Source: Cryptomeria japonica
Taxonomy: Eukaryota > Streptophyta > Pinopsida > Cupressales > Cupressaceae
DNA length: 64,000 nucleotides
Assembly: GCF_030272615.1 (NCBI RefSeq)
Contig: NC_081415.1
Coordinates: forward strand, 416,420,757-416,484,756
Reading direction: 5' to 3'
Shown: one piece after another, positions 10,761 through 21,596 of the stretch
Numbering within the stretch: position 1 is the stretch's first letter
How the letters are laid out: the number at the start of each line of letters is the position of its first letter
Notes under the pieces: generated by a model
The model's input: the letters and a program-made list of their open reading frames with translations, nothing else
Database searches by the model: none
What the model was told of the DNA's origin: nothing
Translations under genes and position numbers: made by a program

Positions 10761-11900
10761 ATGCATAGGAGGAGAAGAGATGCATTAGGAAGATTTATTC
10801 CCTTACATTCCACTCAAGATATAAGATCAGATCAAGCACCTGAAGTAAACCCTTTTGCAGAAACTTATGTGCGAAATAGAGGTGTTTTTAATTTGTTAGA
10901 TGGAGACCTAGACTTCCTGAATGAACCACCTGAACAAAACATTTTACCTCTAGTCCTTTATCAGGGACCAATGGTAGCAAATCCTCCACCTCCGCCTATA
11001 AACCCAACATTTGAGTTTCCCATTCCTGACCAGCATGATAATGCAAATTTGAAGAACATACCAACTTCTTCTCTTCCAAAATTTCATTAATTGGTAACAG
11101 AAGATTTGGATACCTTTTTGTTTGAATTTGATATCCTTTGCAGAAGTTATGATTATACCACTGACGCTCATAAACTTAATTCATTCCCTGGTACTTTGAA
11201 AGAAGCTGCCCTGAGTTGGTTTATGAGTCTAGGAAGAGATGTAATCACTACTTAGGAGGAGATGAAGACAAACTTCTTGGATAAGTATAAAGACTATTGC
11301 AGGGGAATGGATCGACATGGTGATGATATCTTCAGGATGACACAAAAAGAAGATGAAAGCCTGGAAGACTATTTGGAGAGGTTTTTATTTAGTGTCAAGA
11401 AATCCAAGCATAGCACTCTAAGTGAAGATTCTATGAAGTTGATCTTTCTAAGGGGAATCAATGAGGATTGTGTTGACTCCTTAGATCTAATGGGAGGAGG
11501 AGATATTACTCAAGTTCAATGGGATGACATCAGATAAATCTGTCAAAAGTGCTCTAGAGTTGTAGCCAAGAGGGGAAGACACTATAGGCCTGGTTCTTCA
11601 ATTACAAAGTCGTCTACAACAGTTTCAAGAATGGAAATAACTCATCTATTAAAAGATTTTAAGGATGATATAATTAATAATATGGCTACTCAATTGGATA
11701 CACTTCAAGCATGAGGAAGCAGAGGCTGTGCTTGCTGAATTTTGTCCTCACTATCAACAAAAGAAGAAGGATTGTAGATGTAAACTGCTAGCTAAAATTG
11801 ATAGCCAACAGAGTTCCCCAGATTTCAATCCTGTCTATGGAGATGATGAACAACTCTTTTATGTTGCATAGTGAAGGCCTTGGTCTCCAAGACAAGGTAT
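10761..11900 (+). pseudogene. gag: Athila-like gag (broken)
   Basis: Gag would form the cytoplasmic particle that packages the element RNA. The frame starts at ATG 10761 with a basic MHRRRRDALGRF leader. The retrotransposon-gag core follows: SSLPKFH, then LNSFPGTLKEAALSWFMSL (11,174-11,232) and LEDYLERF. In-frame stops lie at 11088 (TAA), 11253 (TAG, where Trp is expected) and 11535 (TAA). Near 11,740-11,790 the sequence reads FCPHYQQKKKDCRCK, which looks like a decayed zinc knuckle with one Cys changed to Tyr. The Gln/Pro/Trp-rich tail follows at 11,899. The gene cannot make a full Gag. Confidence 0.85.
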
Positions 11901-12285
11901 GCCACAAGATCCATTGTCATTTTCTAATCCTTATATGAAGTTCAATGCACAAAACAATCAGTGGAAACCTCCATATTCCCAAAATTTTGGAAATTATACT
12001 CCTCAGTCTTGGAATAACTCTCAAAACCCTTGGCCTAATTATCAAAATCCTTCATCTCAATGGCAAAAACCACAAGGGAATTGGTCTCCTCCTCAAGGTA
12101 ACTGGCAACGGTCACCGCAGTGGAGGGGAGGACAACAATGGGCAAACCAATCATCAAGTTTCCTGCAGCCACAACAACAGTCCCAACAGTCGGCTTTAAT
12201 GCCACCAGCTCCTAATGCCACTCCATCCAAGGCAACCCAACTGCCAACTCAGCCTGTGCCAAATCCAAATAACAAACCCCACTAA
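11899..12285 (+). pseudogene. Gln/Pro/Trp-rich gag-pol linker
   Basis: An open frame of 128 codons with low-complexity sequence, repeating N-P/W-P-Q and WQKPQGNW-like units (for example QGNWSPPQGNWQ). It lies between the zinc-knuckle-like region and protease, where Athila elements have a variable linker. It is probably disordered and has no enzymatic motif. Its start at 11,899 is just the first ATG after a stop; the original frame would have run through. Confidence 0.6.
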
Positions 12286-12522
12286 TAACAACAAGTTTTT
12301 TCAACTGATCCTAATAACTATCCTATAAACTCTCTCAATATAAGTGATATCCACTTACGGTCGGGAACAACACTGCCTACTCCATCTCCTCCAGTCATAA
12401 CAAAACTACCATATGAGGAGATTGCTCAGGAAACCACACCTGATAAACTCAGAAGCCCTGAGCAAGGTCATCAGTCTGCAACTTTAAACACACATGTAAG
12501 AACTCCCTCGTTTCCTCAAAGA

Positions 12523-13932
12523 TTGCAGGTAGAAGTGTCTAGGCAGCAGGATGATATAGCTTTTGATCTTATTGATCAACTAAAATATATATGTGTCAAT
12601 ATCCCACTGTTTCAAGCTATTAAGGACATTCTCATATATGGAAAAGCTATTAAGGAGGCATGTTTGAAGAATCTTAAGAGGAAGAAAAATGACCCAAAAA
12701 CAGTGCATGTAGTAGGACAATTGGCTGATATTATGTTAGGAAAAGTTATTGTCCCTAAATATTTTGACCCAGGTAGCCCTATTGTGAAGGTAGTTATTAA
12801 TGGAACTCAAATTAAAAATGCCTTGATAGACTTAGGAGTAGCCATAAATGTGATGACTAAGTATGTCATGCAGCAACTCAACATTACCAGTCTTAGATCA
12901 ACTCCAACGGTCCTGCAGCTTGCTGATAGCTCTATTGTTCAGCCTGAAGGGATGGTTGAAGATATTGTTGTCACATTAGATTCTTGGGAATATCCGGCTG
13001 ATTTTATAATCCTCTCTCCTAAGGCAACATTGGGTGGATATCCAATCATTTTGGGAAGACCTTGGCTTGCAACAACTGATGCATACATAGGTTGCAGATC
13101 AGGGGATATGACAATTTCAAATGTTATTACTACTAAAACACTTGCACTCTATTCTCCATCACAACCACAACTTGATCAAGAGCAAGTAGTATGGCTAGAC
13201 ATAGGAGAAGAAGCAGAGGAAATTAATTATGTTCAACAACTAATGATGTTAGCAAGGGAACCATTCATAGCACTTCAAGAGGATGATACGGTACTCTCTA
13301 ACATCATAAGAAATCATTATGGAGCAATTCAACAATCATTGGGTATACCAGTAAGTCCTCTGCATACTCTTCTTCCGTTTGTAGGCTCTTTAGATTCTCC
13401 TATACCCACATACATATTTCACACATTGCTACCACAGGAGATTCAAACCTCTTGTTTGTCTGAAATATCTAATGTTGAGTCAGTAACTCAAATAGAGGTT
13501 GTCGTAGAAAGAAATCTAAATATCAATAGTCAATTAGCAGCAAATCAAAGATTGTCATTAACAAAATTACTCAAAGCCCAACAACAAGCCATCGCATGGG
13601 ATTATCATGACATGAAGGGATTAAATCCTATATTGTGTACCCATAGGATTTATATCAAAGAAGATTGTAAACCAATTAGACGGTCTCAGCAAAGGATTAA
13701 TCCTGCTTTAAGGGAAATAGTTAAAGAGGAACTACAAAAGTTGCTTAATGCAGGATTCATTTACTCTATTTTAGACAGTCAATGGGTTTCTCCTTTGGTT
13801 ATAGTACCAAATAAAGGAGGGAAATGGAGAGTTTGTGTGGACTATAGGGAGCTCAACACTGCTACCAAAAAGGATCGCTTCCCACTTCCATTCATAGATC
13901 AAGTGTTAGATTGTCTAGCAGGTAAGCAATAG
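12523..13932 (+). pseudogene. pol: protease plus N-terminal reverse transcriptase
   Basis: A 469-codon frame. Residues about 75-185 are the aspartic protease: ALIDLGVAINVM (Asp at nt 12,829) replaces the usual D-S/T-G-A-S, then LQLADSSIVQPEG and PIILGRPWLA, both typical of Athila-type proteases. Residues from about 370 are RT: a block beginning RIYIKED, then INPALREIVKEELQKLL, SQWVSPLVIVPNKGGKWRVC and VDYRELNTATKKDRFPLPF. The frame stops at TAG 13,930, where Tyr or Ser is expected before FSFLDGFSGYNQI. The enzyme would process Gag-Pol and copy RNA into DNA; the altered protease motif and the stop show it is inactive. Confidence 0.9.
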
Positions 13933-14437
13933 TTTTCATTTTTGGATGGGTTTAGTGGTTATAATCAGATCAGAATAGCTCTGGAAGATCAGGAAAAGAC
14001 CACCTTTACCTGCCCCTGGGGGCACACATGCCTATTTAGTTCTCCCTTTTGGTTTATGTAATTCTCCTGCAACCTTTCAAAGGGTTGTCCTCAGTATTTT
14101 TTCAGATATATCCCATGATTCTATGGAAATTTATATGGATGATTTTATTGCTTATGGGACTACCTTTAAGGAAGCATTACAAAATCTAACCAAAGTGTTG
14201 TAGCGGTGTGAAGATCATAATTTATCCTTAAACGGTGAAAAATGTTTTATGATGATGCAAGAAGGAATAGTGTTGGGGCATCGTATTTCTCAACCAGGTA
14301 TTTAGGTAGATCTAGCTAAAATTGAAGTAATACTTGCTCTTCTTGCCCCTGCAAAACAAAAGTATGTAAGAAGTTATTTAGGCCATGCAGGGTACTATAG
14401 GAGATTTATCAAGGACTTTAGTCAAATAGCAGGACCA
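13933..14437 (+). pseudogene. pol: reverse transcriptase core with intact YMDD, frame-broken
   Basis: After the stop the RT continues with FSFLDGFSGYNQIRIALEDQ, then shifts frame near 14,015-14,030 inside TCPWG. In the new frame it reads VLPFGLCNSPATFQRVV and IYMDDFIAYG. The catalytic Y-M-D-D is intact at 14,132-14,143. Two further in-frame stops lie at 14,201 and 14,303. VLGHRIS and LGHAGYYRRFIKDFSQIAGP follow, matching RT thumb and connection. The core fold is complete but the gene has at least three stops and one frameshift. Confidence 0.9.
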
Positions 14438-14930
14438 TTGTATTCTCTATTAACAAAGGATGCAGAGTTTGAATGGACAGTTGCATGTGAAGAGGCATTT
14501 TCTAAACTAAAAGGAGCCTTAACCCAAGCCCCTGTGCTTAAAGGACCCAATTGGTCAATTCCTTTTCACATTCATATAGATGCATCCTATTATGCAATAA
14601 GAGCAGTTTTGGGGCAGAAGCAAAGATTTTTGGAAAATGCAATTTATTATATGAGTAAAAATTTGCAAGGACCAAAACTGAATTATACTATCACCGAAAA
14701 GGAAATGTTAGCTGTCATCTATGCCCTCAATAAGTTCAAACATTATATATCTGGTTATCAAATCTTTGTGCATACTAATCATGCAACCATCAGGTACCTC
14801 ATGAACAAAAGCTCCACTATAGGTAGATTGGCAAGATGATTGTTGTTAATACAAGAATTTGATATTACTATCATAGATAAACCAGGTAAAGCAAATGTAG
14901 TGGCATATTTTTTGTCTAGAATTCAAACAC
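14438..14930 (+). pseudogene. pol: RNase H domain of pol
   Basis: FHIHIDASYYAIRAVLGQ carries the first catalytic Asp, and TITEKEMLAVIYALNKFKHY carries the Glu. The third acidic position, usually T-D-H, reads HTNHATIRYL, an Asp-to-Asn change expected to cripple the enzyme. A TGA at 14,837 replaces the Trp of the 'RW' that normally follows. ITIIDKPGKANVVAYFLSR then closes the domain, with Tyr in place of the usual Asp of 'ADFLSR'. The role would be to remove the RNA strand during reverse transcription. Confidence 0.88.
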
Positions 14931-16331
14931 TAGACAATCCTAAAGTCATTGATGATTCTTCTCCAGATGAGCATTTGTTTTCTATTAATTTGAATAGTCC
15001 ATGGTATGCTGACATAGCTAACTACCTAGCAGCTAACAAGATACCTCCTCATTTCTCACCAAAAGAAAAAAGATTGTTGGTAGGAAAGAGTTTCAACTTC
15101 TCATGGATAGCGGATTGCTTATTTTATATAGGGACAAATCAAGTTATTAGGCGTTGTGTAAGGGAAGATGAGACATATGATATACTTCATGCCTGTCATG
15201 ATGAGCCTTGTGGAGGTCACTTTGCAACCAAAAGAACAACTCTCAAGATATTAACTACAGGGTACTATTGGCCAACCTTGCACAAGGATGTAGTCAAATA
15301 CACCATGAAATATGACAGATGTCAAATAATGGGAAGACCAACTCGGTCTAATGAAATGCCTTTACACCCCCAGGTGGTTGTCACACCATTTGACAAATGG
15401 GGCTTAGACTTTGTTGGGCCAATTGATCCATAATCAAATGGTCGGTCCTACATTCTTGTTTGTACCGACTATGTTACTAAATGGGTAGAGGTCAAAGCCT
15501 TCAAGCATGACAGAGATAATAAGGTAGCAAAATTTTTATATGAAGAAATCTTCACTCGGTATGGAGTTCCTAGAGAAATAGTAACAATTTACTTCCACTT
15601 TGATTATAGCTTTGGTTAATGAATACAATGTCAGGCATAAGGAATCCACTCCTTATCATCCTTAGGCTAATGGACAAGCAAAGATCACTAACAGGGAGCT
15701 TGAATCAATATTGACCAAAACAATAGCTCCTAACTGAAAAGATTGGTCTAGCAAATTATTTGAAGCAGTATGGGCTTATAGAACTACCTGGAAAACCACA
15801 ACAGGGTTTACACCATTTGAAATGATATATGGGACAAAAGCAATGATGCCTGTAGAATTTGAGCATAAAACCTTGAGAATGACCATTGCCTTAGATATGA
15901 CTCTTTGTGCAACACAAGAGGAAAGGCTCCTGCAGCTTATTACCTTAGATGATATAAGAAAGTCTGCCCTGTAGCACATTGAATCTATTCAAAACCAGCT
16001 CATGAAGTGGCACGATCGCTATATCAAAGATAAATCATTCAAGCCAGGTGATTGGGCCCTTCTCTATGATTCGAGGTATAAAGATAATTTGGCAAAATTA
16101 CAGACACGATGGTTAGGGCCTTATGAGACAGTTGAAACATTCTCTAATGGTGTCGTCAGATTATCTACAATTGATATTGTTAAGTTTAAATTATTAGTCA
16201 ATGGTCATCGGTTGCTCCTGTACCACAAACCTCTTAGCAAGGATGACTTTCTACAGCAGTTCTCCACTGTCGAGCATGTCAAGATTCCTGCAACAACTGG
16301 CGATGACTTTGTTGTTACCACTCCATCTTAA
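14931..16331 (+). pseudogene. pol: integrase with GPY module, catalytic triad damaged
   Basis: The zinc site reads HACHDEPCGGH ... KYDRCQ, with the first Cys of C..C changed to Tyr. The core opens with PFDKWGLDFVGP (first Asp) and ends at TAA 15,431; it resumes as YILVCTDYVTKWVE and TRYGVPREIVT. The next block, which should carry the second Asp, is deleted and out of frame near 15,585-15,600. The third residue is changed too: GQAKITNREL has Lys for Glu. Stops lie at 15,663, 15,735 and 15,972. The final frame (16,002-16,331) has TRWLGPYETVETFSNGVVRL, the GPY module of many Gypsy integrases. No chromodomain was seen. Confidence 0.9.
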
Positions 16332-16890
16332 ATCTTTGTCGCATGATAATAATAAATACTTCCACATATGGAGGAAGTACATTTATGTGCAATAAATATT
16401 TCATTTTGTATTCACTCATTTCTTTCCTTTCACTCCATCCATTTCTGCCTCGTTTTCCATGCATGACGGCTCAATGTCTTTAGCTGCAGTCATTATCGCG
16501 TGATGTCAGGTATGCTCATGTGTATTTATTTTTGTTGCATGTATATAATTAAACCATATTAACTAACATTATGATATTTTGCATATTGTCCTATTTCAGT
16601 CCTCCTCCGCATGTGTGGACACCTGTTAAACCTTGGGTTGGGGGGAGGAACGTACACTAATAATGACTCTAGTAGATAATTCTTATGTCCTCTCGGATTG
16701 CTTTTTAATTTTTCAAATTTCTAGTTTGAGGTGATATTTTGTACTTTGCCCTTCTATCTGCTTAGAGCTATTTTTAGATTGCAGCTAAGTTCCGACCAAG
16801 TAAAGGCACATTGAGTATATTTTAGTGCAGAAATTAGTACATAAATTGGGCAGATTTACGCCATTATAGAGTAGAAAGTGTTATCACTGC
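16332..16890 (+). other. spacer between pol and the extra ORF
   Basis: About 560 bases with no open frame of note. It contains GGGTTGGGGGGAGGAACG near 16,634-16,650, a purine-rich run that resembles the element's own polypurine tract and might have acted as a central priming site. This is inference. Confidence 0.35.
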
Positions 16891-19290
16891 AATGGGTGGT
16901 CCACCTGTTCGTCATGAGCCGACAATCCATGAAGTCCTTCTTCAAGACCAAGATTGTGAGCTAATATTCCATAACAGTGGGTGGTTGGATTGTTTTTTGA
17001 AGCTGACAAAATTTAATGAGGAAATTGCAAGGGAATTTACCCGCTAACATTCACATGGAGAAGCCCAGGTAAAAGGTTTGAGAGTGGTGGTTATAGAGGA
17101 ACGGATTGCAAAGGTAATTGGGTTACCAATAGACGGAGAAAAGTATTCAAAATCCAAGGATGCACGTAGTGCAAGAGCAGAATTTACACGTATGGGAGAC
17201 CCACCCTTAGTAGTAGATAGACAAGGAGCTAGGCGAGAATCTCTTCTGCCTTAATGGAAAGTAGTAGCATTGTATGTTTTAAAGTATTTAACATGTGAAG
17301 GAAGGTTCTCGTGTCTGCATTCCCATCACTTCAAGCTTCTAAGTAATCTACGCCACGAAAGAAGGATGAATGTTCCAAGCCTATTGTACGACCTTCTTTC
17401 CACAAGCGCAACAAAGACCTAGAAAGGTAGGCCTCACTCTGTTTCTCATCATCGCCTAATTAAGCTATTAGTTGAAAGATCTTTGAGAGATGTCTCTCCA
17501 ATGTCTTGGAATGAATTTGTTGAAATTAGGATGTTTAGGGTAGAAAATGTGGTTATAGAGGAACCACTTCCATCTCAAGAACAAGAAAATTTAGAAAATC
17601 TTGAAAAATCTGGTTCCCCTCTTGAACCCTCATCCTCTAGGATATCATCAAAATAAAATGTTCCTGCAGTAGAGGAACCCTTACAACAAAAAGCTACAAC
17701 AGGGGTTCCTTCTCAAAGTCTAATAAAAACTAGGGCTACCATACGAAAGAAAAAAAGGCAAAGAAAAATAGGTTGACATAGAAAATAAGGAAGAGAGAGG
17801 TAAAAGTGAGAATTTACCCTCTCCTGCGGCCAAGAAAAGGAAAGTTGTAAAAACAGCCTCTCTTGTAACCATTGAAGTGGTTGAAGAGTTGGCTACAGGA
17901 AGTAGTCCTGCAACCGCAAAAGTGGAAATCTCTGAGAAGCAGTGGTAGGCTCTGGAAAAAGCTTAAAAATCAAGACCAATCAATGAAGCCAAATGTTACC
18001 ATCCTGATTGACTTTCCCGAACAAGAGCCACATAGTCCACCTCACAATGGTGTTCCTCCTTCTCCACCTAACGAACCCCAAAGGGAACAAGAAAAAGAGG
18101 AAGAACTGCAGAATATTGAGGAAGAACAAGAACTGCAGCTGCAAGAAGAGGGGGAACTCCAAAATATTGAGCAGCCGCATAAAGAAGTAGGTTTTGAAAG
18201 GTTGGAAAGCTTAGAATCCGCTGTAGAACAAGTTATCGAAGCAGAGACCAAAGTTGAAAAGAAGAAACCTAGGGCACCTATTCATATACCACCTACTTCC
18301 CTTACTAGTCATGCGGTGGGACTTGCTCTCTATGAGGATTGGGAATTGGAAAAGGTAAAAATGCAGATGATAATCGACTGGCATAAGAAAATTATTGAAC
18401 AAAAAGATGAGGAAATTTCTCAACTTAAAGCTAAGGTGGAAACAATAGCCACTATGGTACCACAACTAATGCAATGCCAAGCACCTCCTCGTGTTTACTC
18501 TTTGTATTTAAAAGAATAACATATCAGTTTCTAGATGATGAGAATTGTCAGGGATTTAAGTTCCTCATTGCAGACACCAGAGGAATTCTACAGTGCTTAT
18601 CAGACATCTCCTACAACAATTAAGAATCTACTTTGTGAATTTTATGTCCATAACTATGTTGTTCCTAATGATGTCGATTGGAACCCTCTCCTCTACATTG
18701 GAGATATCCAGTTGAGAGCTCTTATGTCATGGATGCAGAACAAAATAGCAAGGGGAGAGTAGTTTCAGGTGCATAACAAGGAAGAACTTGAGCTTTCACT
18801 GCCATTAAGGGTTGAATCAAGGGAGCCTAGGAGACTTTATTTTGACTAGCAAAAGATTGTATATGAGCCAGATTATGCAAATGATATCCTACCCTTAAGG
18901 GAAGAAGTGTATAAATAATATGAATAAATGGCTCCAAGGGAAGGACAAGTAGCAATAGGACATTTAGTCCAATGCTAGAATAGCTTGCCAGATGAGTTAA
19001 GGCAATCTAAAACACACTCTGTGCAAAACTACCATGCAGCCTTAAACAGAGCACCCAAGTATATGCACTTGGGAAGAACAAAGGGACGACATTGGCTACC
19101 TCTTCATTTTTAGCCTCCAATCCTCCTATGGCCACTGATGGGATGCAGGGACAATGACCCACCATACAGTGAAGCAACAAAACGTACCAGGTGGAAGAGA
19201 TTGGAGAAAATGAAGGGATTTTACTGGAGTTTATTTGCAGGAGGTTCTGGGCAGGTTACTCCAGGCAATTTCTGAATCAATGCCAGAATT
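16891..19290 (+). pseudogene. long accessory ORF after integrase (aORF, Athila/Tat type)
   Basis: A single reading frame can be followed from ATG 16,891 for about 800 codons, interrupted only by stops (for example 17,044, 17,252, 18,517 and 18,532) and, as far as I can follow, without frameshift. The N-terminal part reads GWLDCFLKLTKFNEEIAREF, EERIAKVIGLPIDG, HSHHFKLLSNLRHERRMNVP and HHRLIKLLVERSLRD. This pattern resembles the 'putative plant transposon protein' family found as extra ORFs in plant Gypsy elements. The middle (17,990-18,280) is Glu/Gln-rich with coiled-coil spacing, and a second coiled coil lies at 18,340-18,470 (EKVKMQMIIDWHKKIIEQKD). The function is unknown; Athila elements have an ORF here that has been called env-like. 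No signal peptide or membrane segment is evident. Confidence 0.7.
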
Positions 19291-19326
19291 CAGAATTTTC
19301 TTGTTGCCGGAGGATCAACAAGAAGT

Positions 19327-19341
19327 TAGGTTAGGGGGAGA
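19327..19341 (+). promoter_or_regulatory. polypurine tract
   Basis: AGGTTAGGGGGAGA directly precedes the right LTR. This is the place and composition expected for the plus-strand primer of an LTR retrotransposon. Confidence 0.85.
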
Positions 19342-20547
19342 TGATGAGCCTAAATAATGACTCTATTTTGATAGATTTTTGCTATAATACTCTTGCCTAG
19401 GTCTTGTGATTAGATGACATTTGGATCATGATACTCTCCTAGTTGATACCTTTTAAGTGTTTTTGAAACTGATTTGACTTTATAATCAAGGATGTCATAT
19501 AATGGTTTTAAATGATTTATCTATGCAAATATCTAAAATCAATTTTAAGTATGGTTTACATTATATCATGTTAGCATTAGTATATACACATGTTTGTTGT
19601 GCACATTAATATCATGATGCAGGGTCCGCAAATGAGAAGTAAAGATTAAGTGGCGGTTTAAAGAAGCATCAAGTATATAGCCGCAATGCAGACCTAGTCA
19701 GAGGAAAGCAGTAATGATCGAAGCCACTTGACCGGTTCTTCAACAGAATGATTTATGAAACATTTATAACTATTCTTAGTGGAGCTTAGATCCAGGAAGC
19801 AAGTCATGCTATATTTTCTCAGCTGCAGGACAAATGTTGTTCTGTTTTCCTGCGCTGACTTCTTCTTCTTCTTTTGTTAATAAATCTCGTTCGCCTATTC
19901 TGTAGGAATGTGGTTGATCAGTTAGGAGTTTGTTATAATTTTTCTTATAAATAAGGGGATAGTAGAGAATGACCATAATATTTGTAATACACAATCTTCT
20001 AGTATTTTATGTATTTTCACAGTCAAGATGAAATAAAGAGATCAATATGATTTTGAACGCTTAACAATTGCAATCTGAAAGTTCTGGAGATACTCACTCA
20101 AGGGGGCCCACTTGGTGAGTAATCCTTTCTATGTTCCAGTTAGTTTTCATTCTTCAGTAATAGTTGTTTCAACAATCGCCCGTTCCTGCAGCCACTGGAA
20201 ACAGTTCCTGTGTTTGTTCCTGTAGCCACAACAACAGAGTAGTTCCTGTTACTTGTCAGAACTTTATCATTTAATAGTAGTTGTTTAAAGTAATTTCCAG
20301 TTGTGAGATTAAGTATTAGTTCATTGAGATTTTGCGTGTTTACTTTAAAAGAATTTCCTTTCCTGCAGTAATATAGAATGGTTGAAATATGAACTTGGTG
20401 CATATACAGTGCTGCCCCATTTTAAGTTTACGTCCCTGGTTGATAAGTAAATGAGCCTTTGCTACAGGAAAGATAGCTATTCAAGGATATTCAATCTCTG
20501 AATTGTGTTTTATTACCTAGTTGCCATTCCAGTTGCAAGGACCAACA
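19342..20547 (+). repeat. 3' LTR of the Athila-like element
   Basis: 1206 bases from TGATGAGCCT to AAGGACCAACA, matching the 5' LTR along its length. The TATA box is at 19,946-19,953 and AATAAA at 20,032-20,037. It is followed by the CCCCT duplication. Confidence 0.95.
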
Positions 20548-20552
20548 CCCCT
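20548..20552. repeat. target-site duplication CCCCT (right)
   Basis: Exact copy of 9426-9430, immediately after the CA end of the right LTR. Confidence 0.95.
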
Positions 20553-20800
20553 CTCTCTTTCGAAGGAATGTATCATTAGGCAAAGATCTTTTCCTCCCCC
20601 TTTGATAGTCATCTATCCTTGAAAAGGAATCCTTTAAACTTGTTGCAAGATATATTCTTTACAACTCTCTTTGCCTTGTTTAAATAAATGTATCCTTTAC
20701 AAGGATATCTCTTCCTAGCTTGGAATGCATGCCATTTTTTCTTAAAGGATATCTCCTCGGTGTTGAGGATGTTTTTCCTTAATGTGGATTTCTATATACC
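20553..20800. repeat. TATCCTT array, right half
   Basis: Continues the block interrupted at 9430: ATCTATCCTTGAAAAGGA, GTATCCTTTACAAGGATATC and AAAGGATATCTCCTCGG. AAGGATATCC and its reverse complement alternate, giving short palindromes. Confidence 0.55.
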
Positions 20801-20833
20801 TTAAGATATCAACATGGAGGTGTGTTGAAAACA

Positions 20834-20864
20834 TTTTTTTTTTTTTTTGGGGGGGGGGGGGGGG
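20834..20864. repeat. T15-G16 homopolymer junction
   Basis: Fifteen T are followed directly by sixteen G, then TGGAGGGG. A run this pure is prone to slippage and sequencing error, so the exact length is doubtful. Confidence 0.8.
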
Positions 20865-21581
20865 TGGAGGGGCGTCCTTTTTGTTTGTGTTAATTCATTT
20901 GTTGTACCCTTTCAAATTGGCAATGTGGCGTTCCATAGCACCCCTTAAGGCATGGTTATCAGTCTTTCGAGCTTTTTTGTTGGCCATATAGTATAACATG
21001 GCTTGCTAGTGTGATAATTTTTGTTGTTTACGGCTACACAAGTGTTGATTATTGTTGTTTGTGTCTCCATAGACATTGATTGACTAGGATAGCATGACTT
21101 GCTAGTGTGATAGTTTTGTTGCTCTACATGAATCACCCAACATGGCATAGCTTGTTGGCTAATGGAATTTATGATTTTTTTTCTTTCACTCTTCTCATAA
21201 TGGATCATAGTAAGTAGCTCTTTACTAGGCCTAGAAGTCATATCCCTTCTTCTCTCCTCAATCAGTGTACAACCTTGTTCTTTCTATAAGTCCACTTGTG
21301 CTCTTGTGCAATAACATACCAAGAATGATATTAGCAGTTGAGACATTTTTTTACATTGAGGTCTCTTCAACTAGTTGACTTGGAACCTTTTTGTTTGCTT
21401 TGGTACTATTGTTGTTTTCTATTTGAAGGTTATTTGCATAGATTGATTGTATCCTATGCTTGGGGGATTGATCATACCTCAAACTTAGTGACGTCCTATC
21501 CTTGGCTTGTCTTGCTTTCAGATGCTCTATCACTTCACTTCTACTTTATCATGAGTATGAGTGTAAGTTAAAAATCCCACT

Positions 21582-21596
21582 AAAGTGGGGGCTAAA
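21582..21596 (+). promoter_or_regulatory. polypurine tract before the LTR at 21,597
   Basis: AAAGTGGGGGCTAAA lies directly before the TGTAG start of the next LTR. It identifies that LTR as a 3' LTR, and the sequence to its left (including the split TATCCTT array) as the 3' region of the same element. Confidence 0.6.

Larger units (their letters stand above)
9431..20547 (+). mobile_element. complete Athila-like Ty3/gypsy retrotransposon (defective)
   Basis: An 11.1-kb element with every landmark of an LTR retrotransposon: LTRs at 9431-10656 and 19342-20547 with TG...CA ends, a tRNA-Asp primer site, gag, protease, RT, RNase H and integrase in Gypsy order, a long extra ORF, a polypurine tract and a CCCCT target duplication. 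A hand alignment of the LTRs gives about 80 substitutions plus a few indels over 1.2 kb, roughly 93 percent identity, so the insertion is old. Stops and frame breaks occur in every gene. The tRNA-Asp primer site, the protease-RT sequence style and the extra ORF after integrase point to the Athila/Tat side of Gypsy, with Athila preferred. It is inserted in the motif array of an older element. Confidence 0.95.

Noticed and set aside
18042-18465. Minus-strand Ser/Cys-rich and Phe-rich frames
   Set aside because: They are antisense shadows of the Glu/Gln-rich coiled coil of the accessory ORF.
10034-20053. Host promoter from LTR TATA boxes driving a gene
   Set aside because: No host coding frame follows either LTR at a sensible distance.
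20782-20991. 69-codon plus frame with a Gly run
   Set aside because: It exists only because G16 reads as glycine and T15 as phenylalanine.
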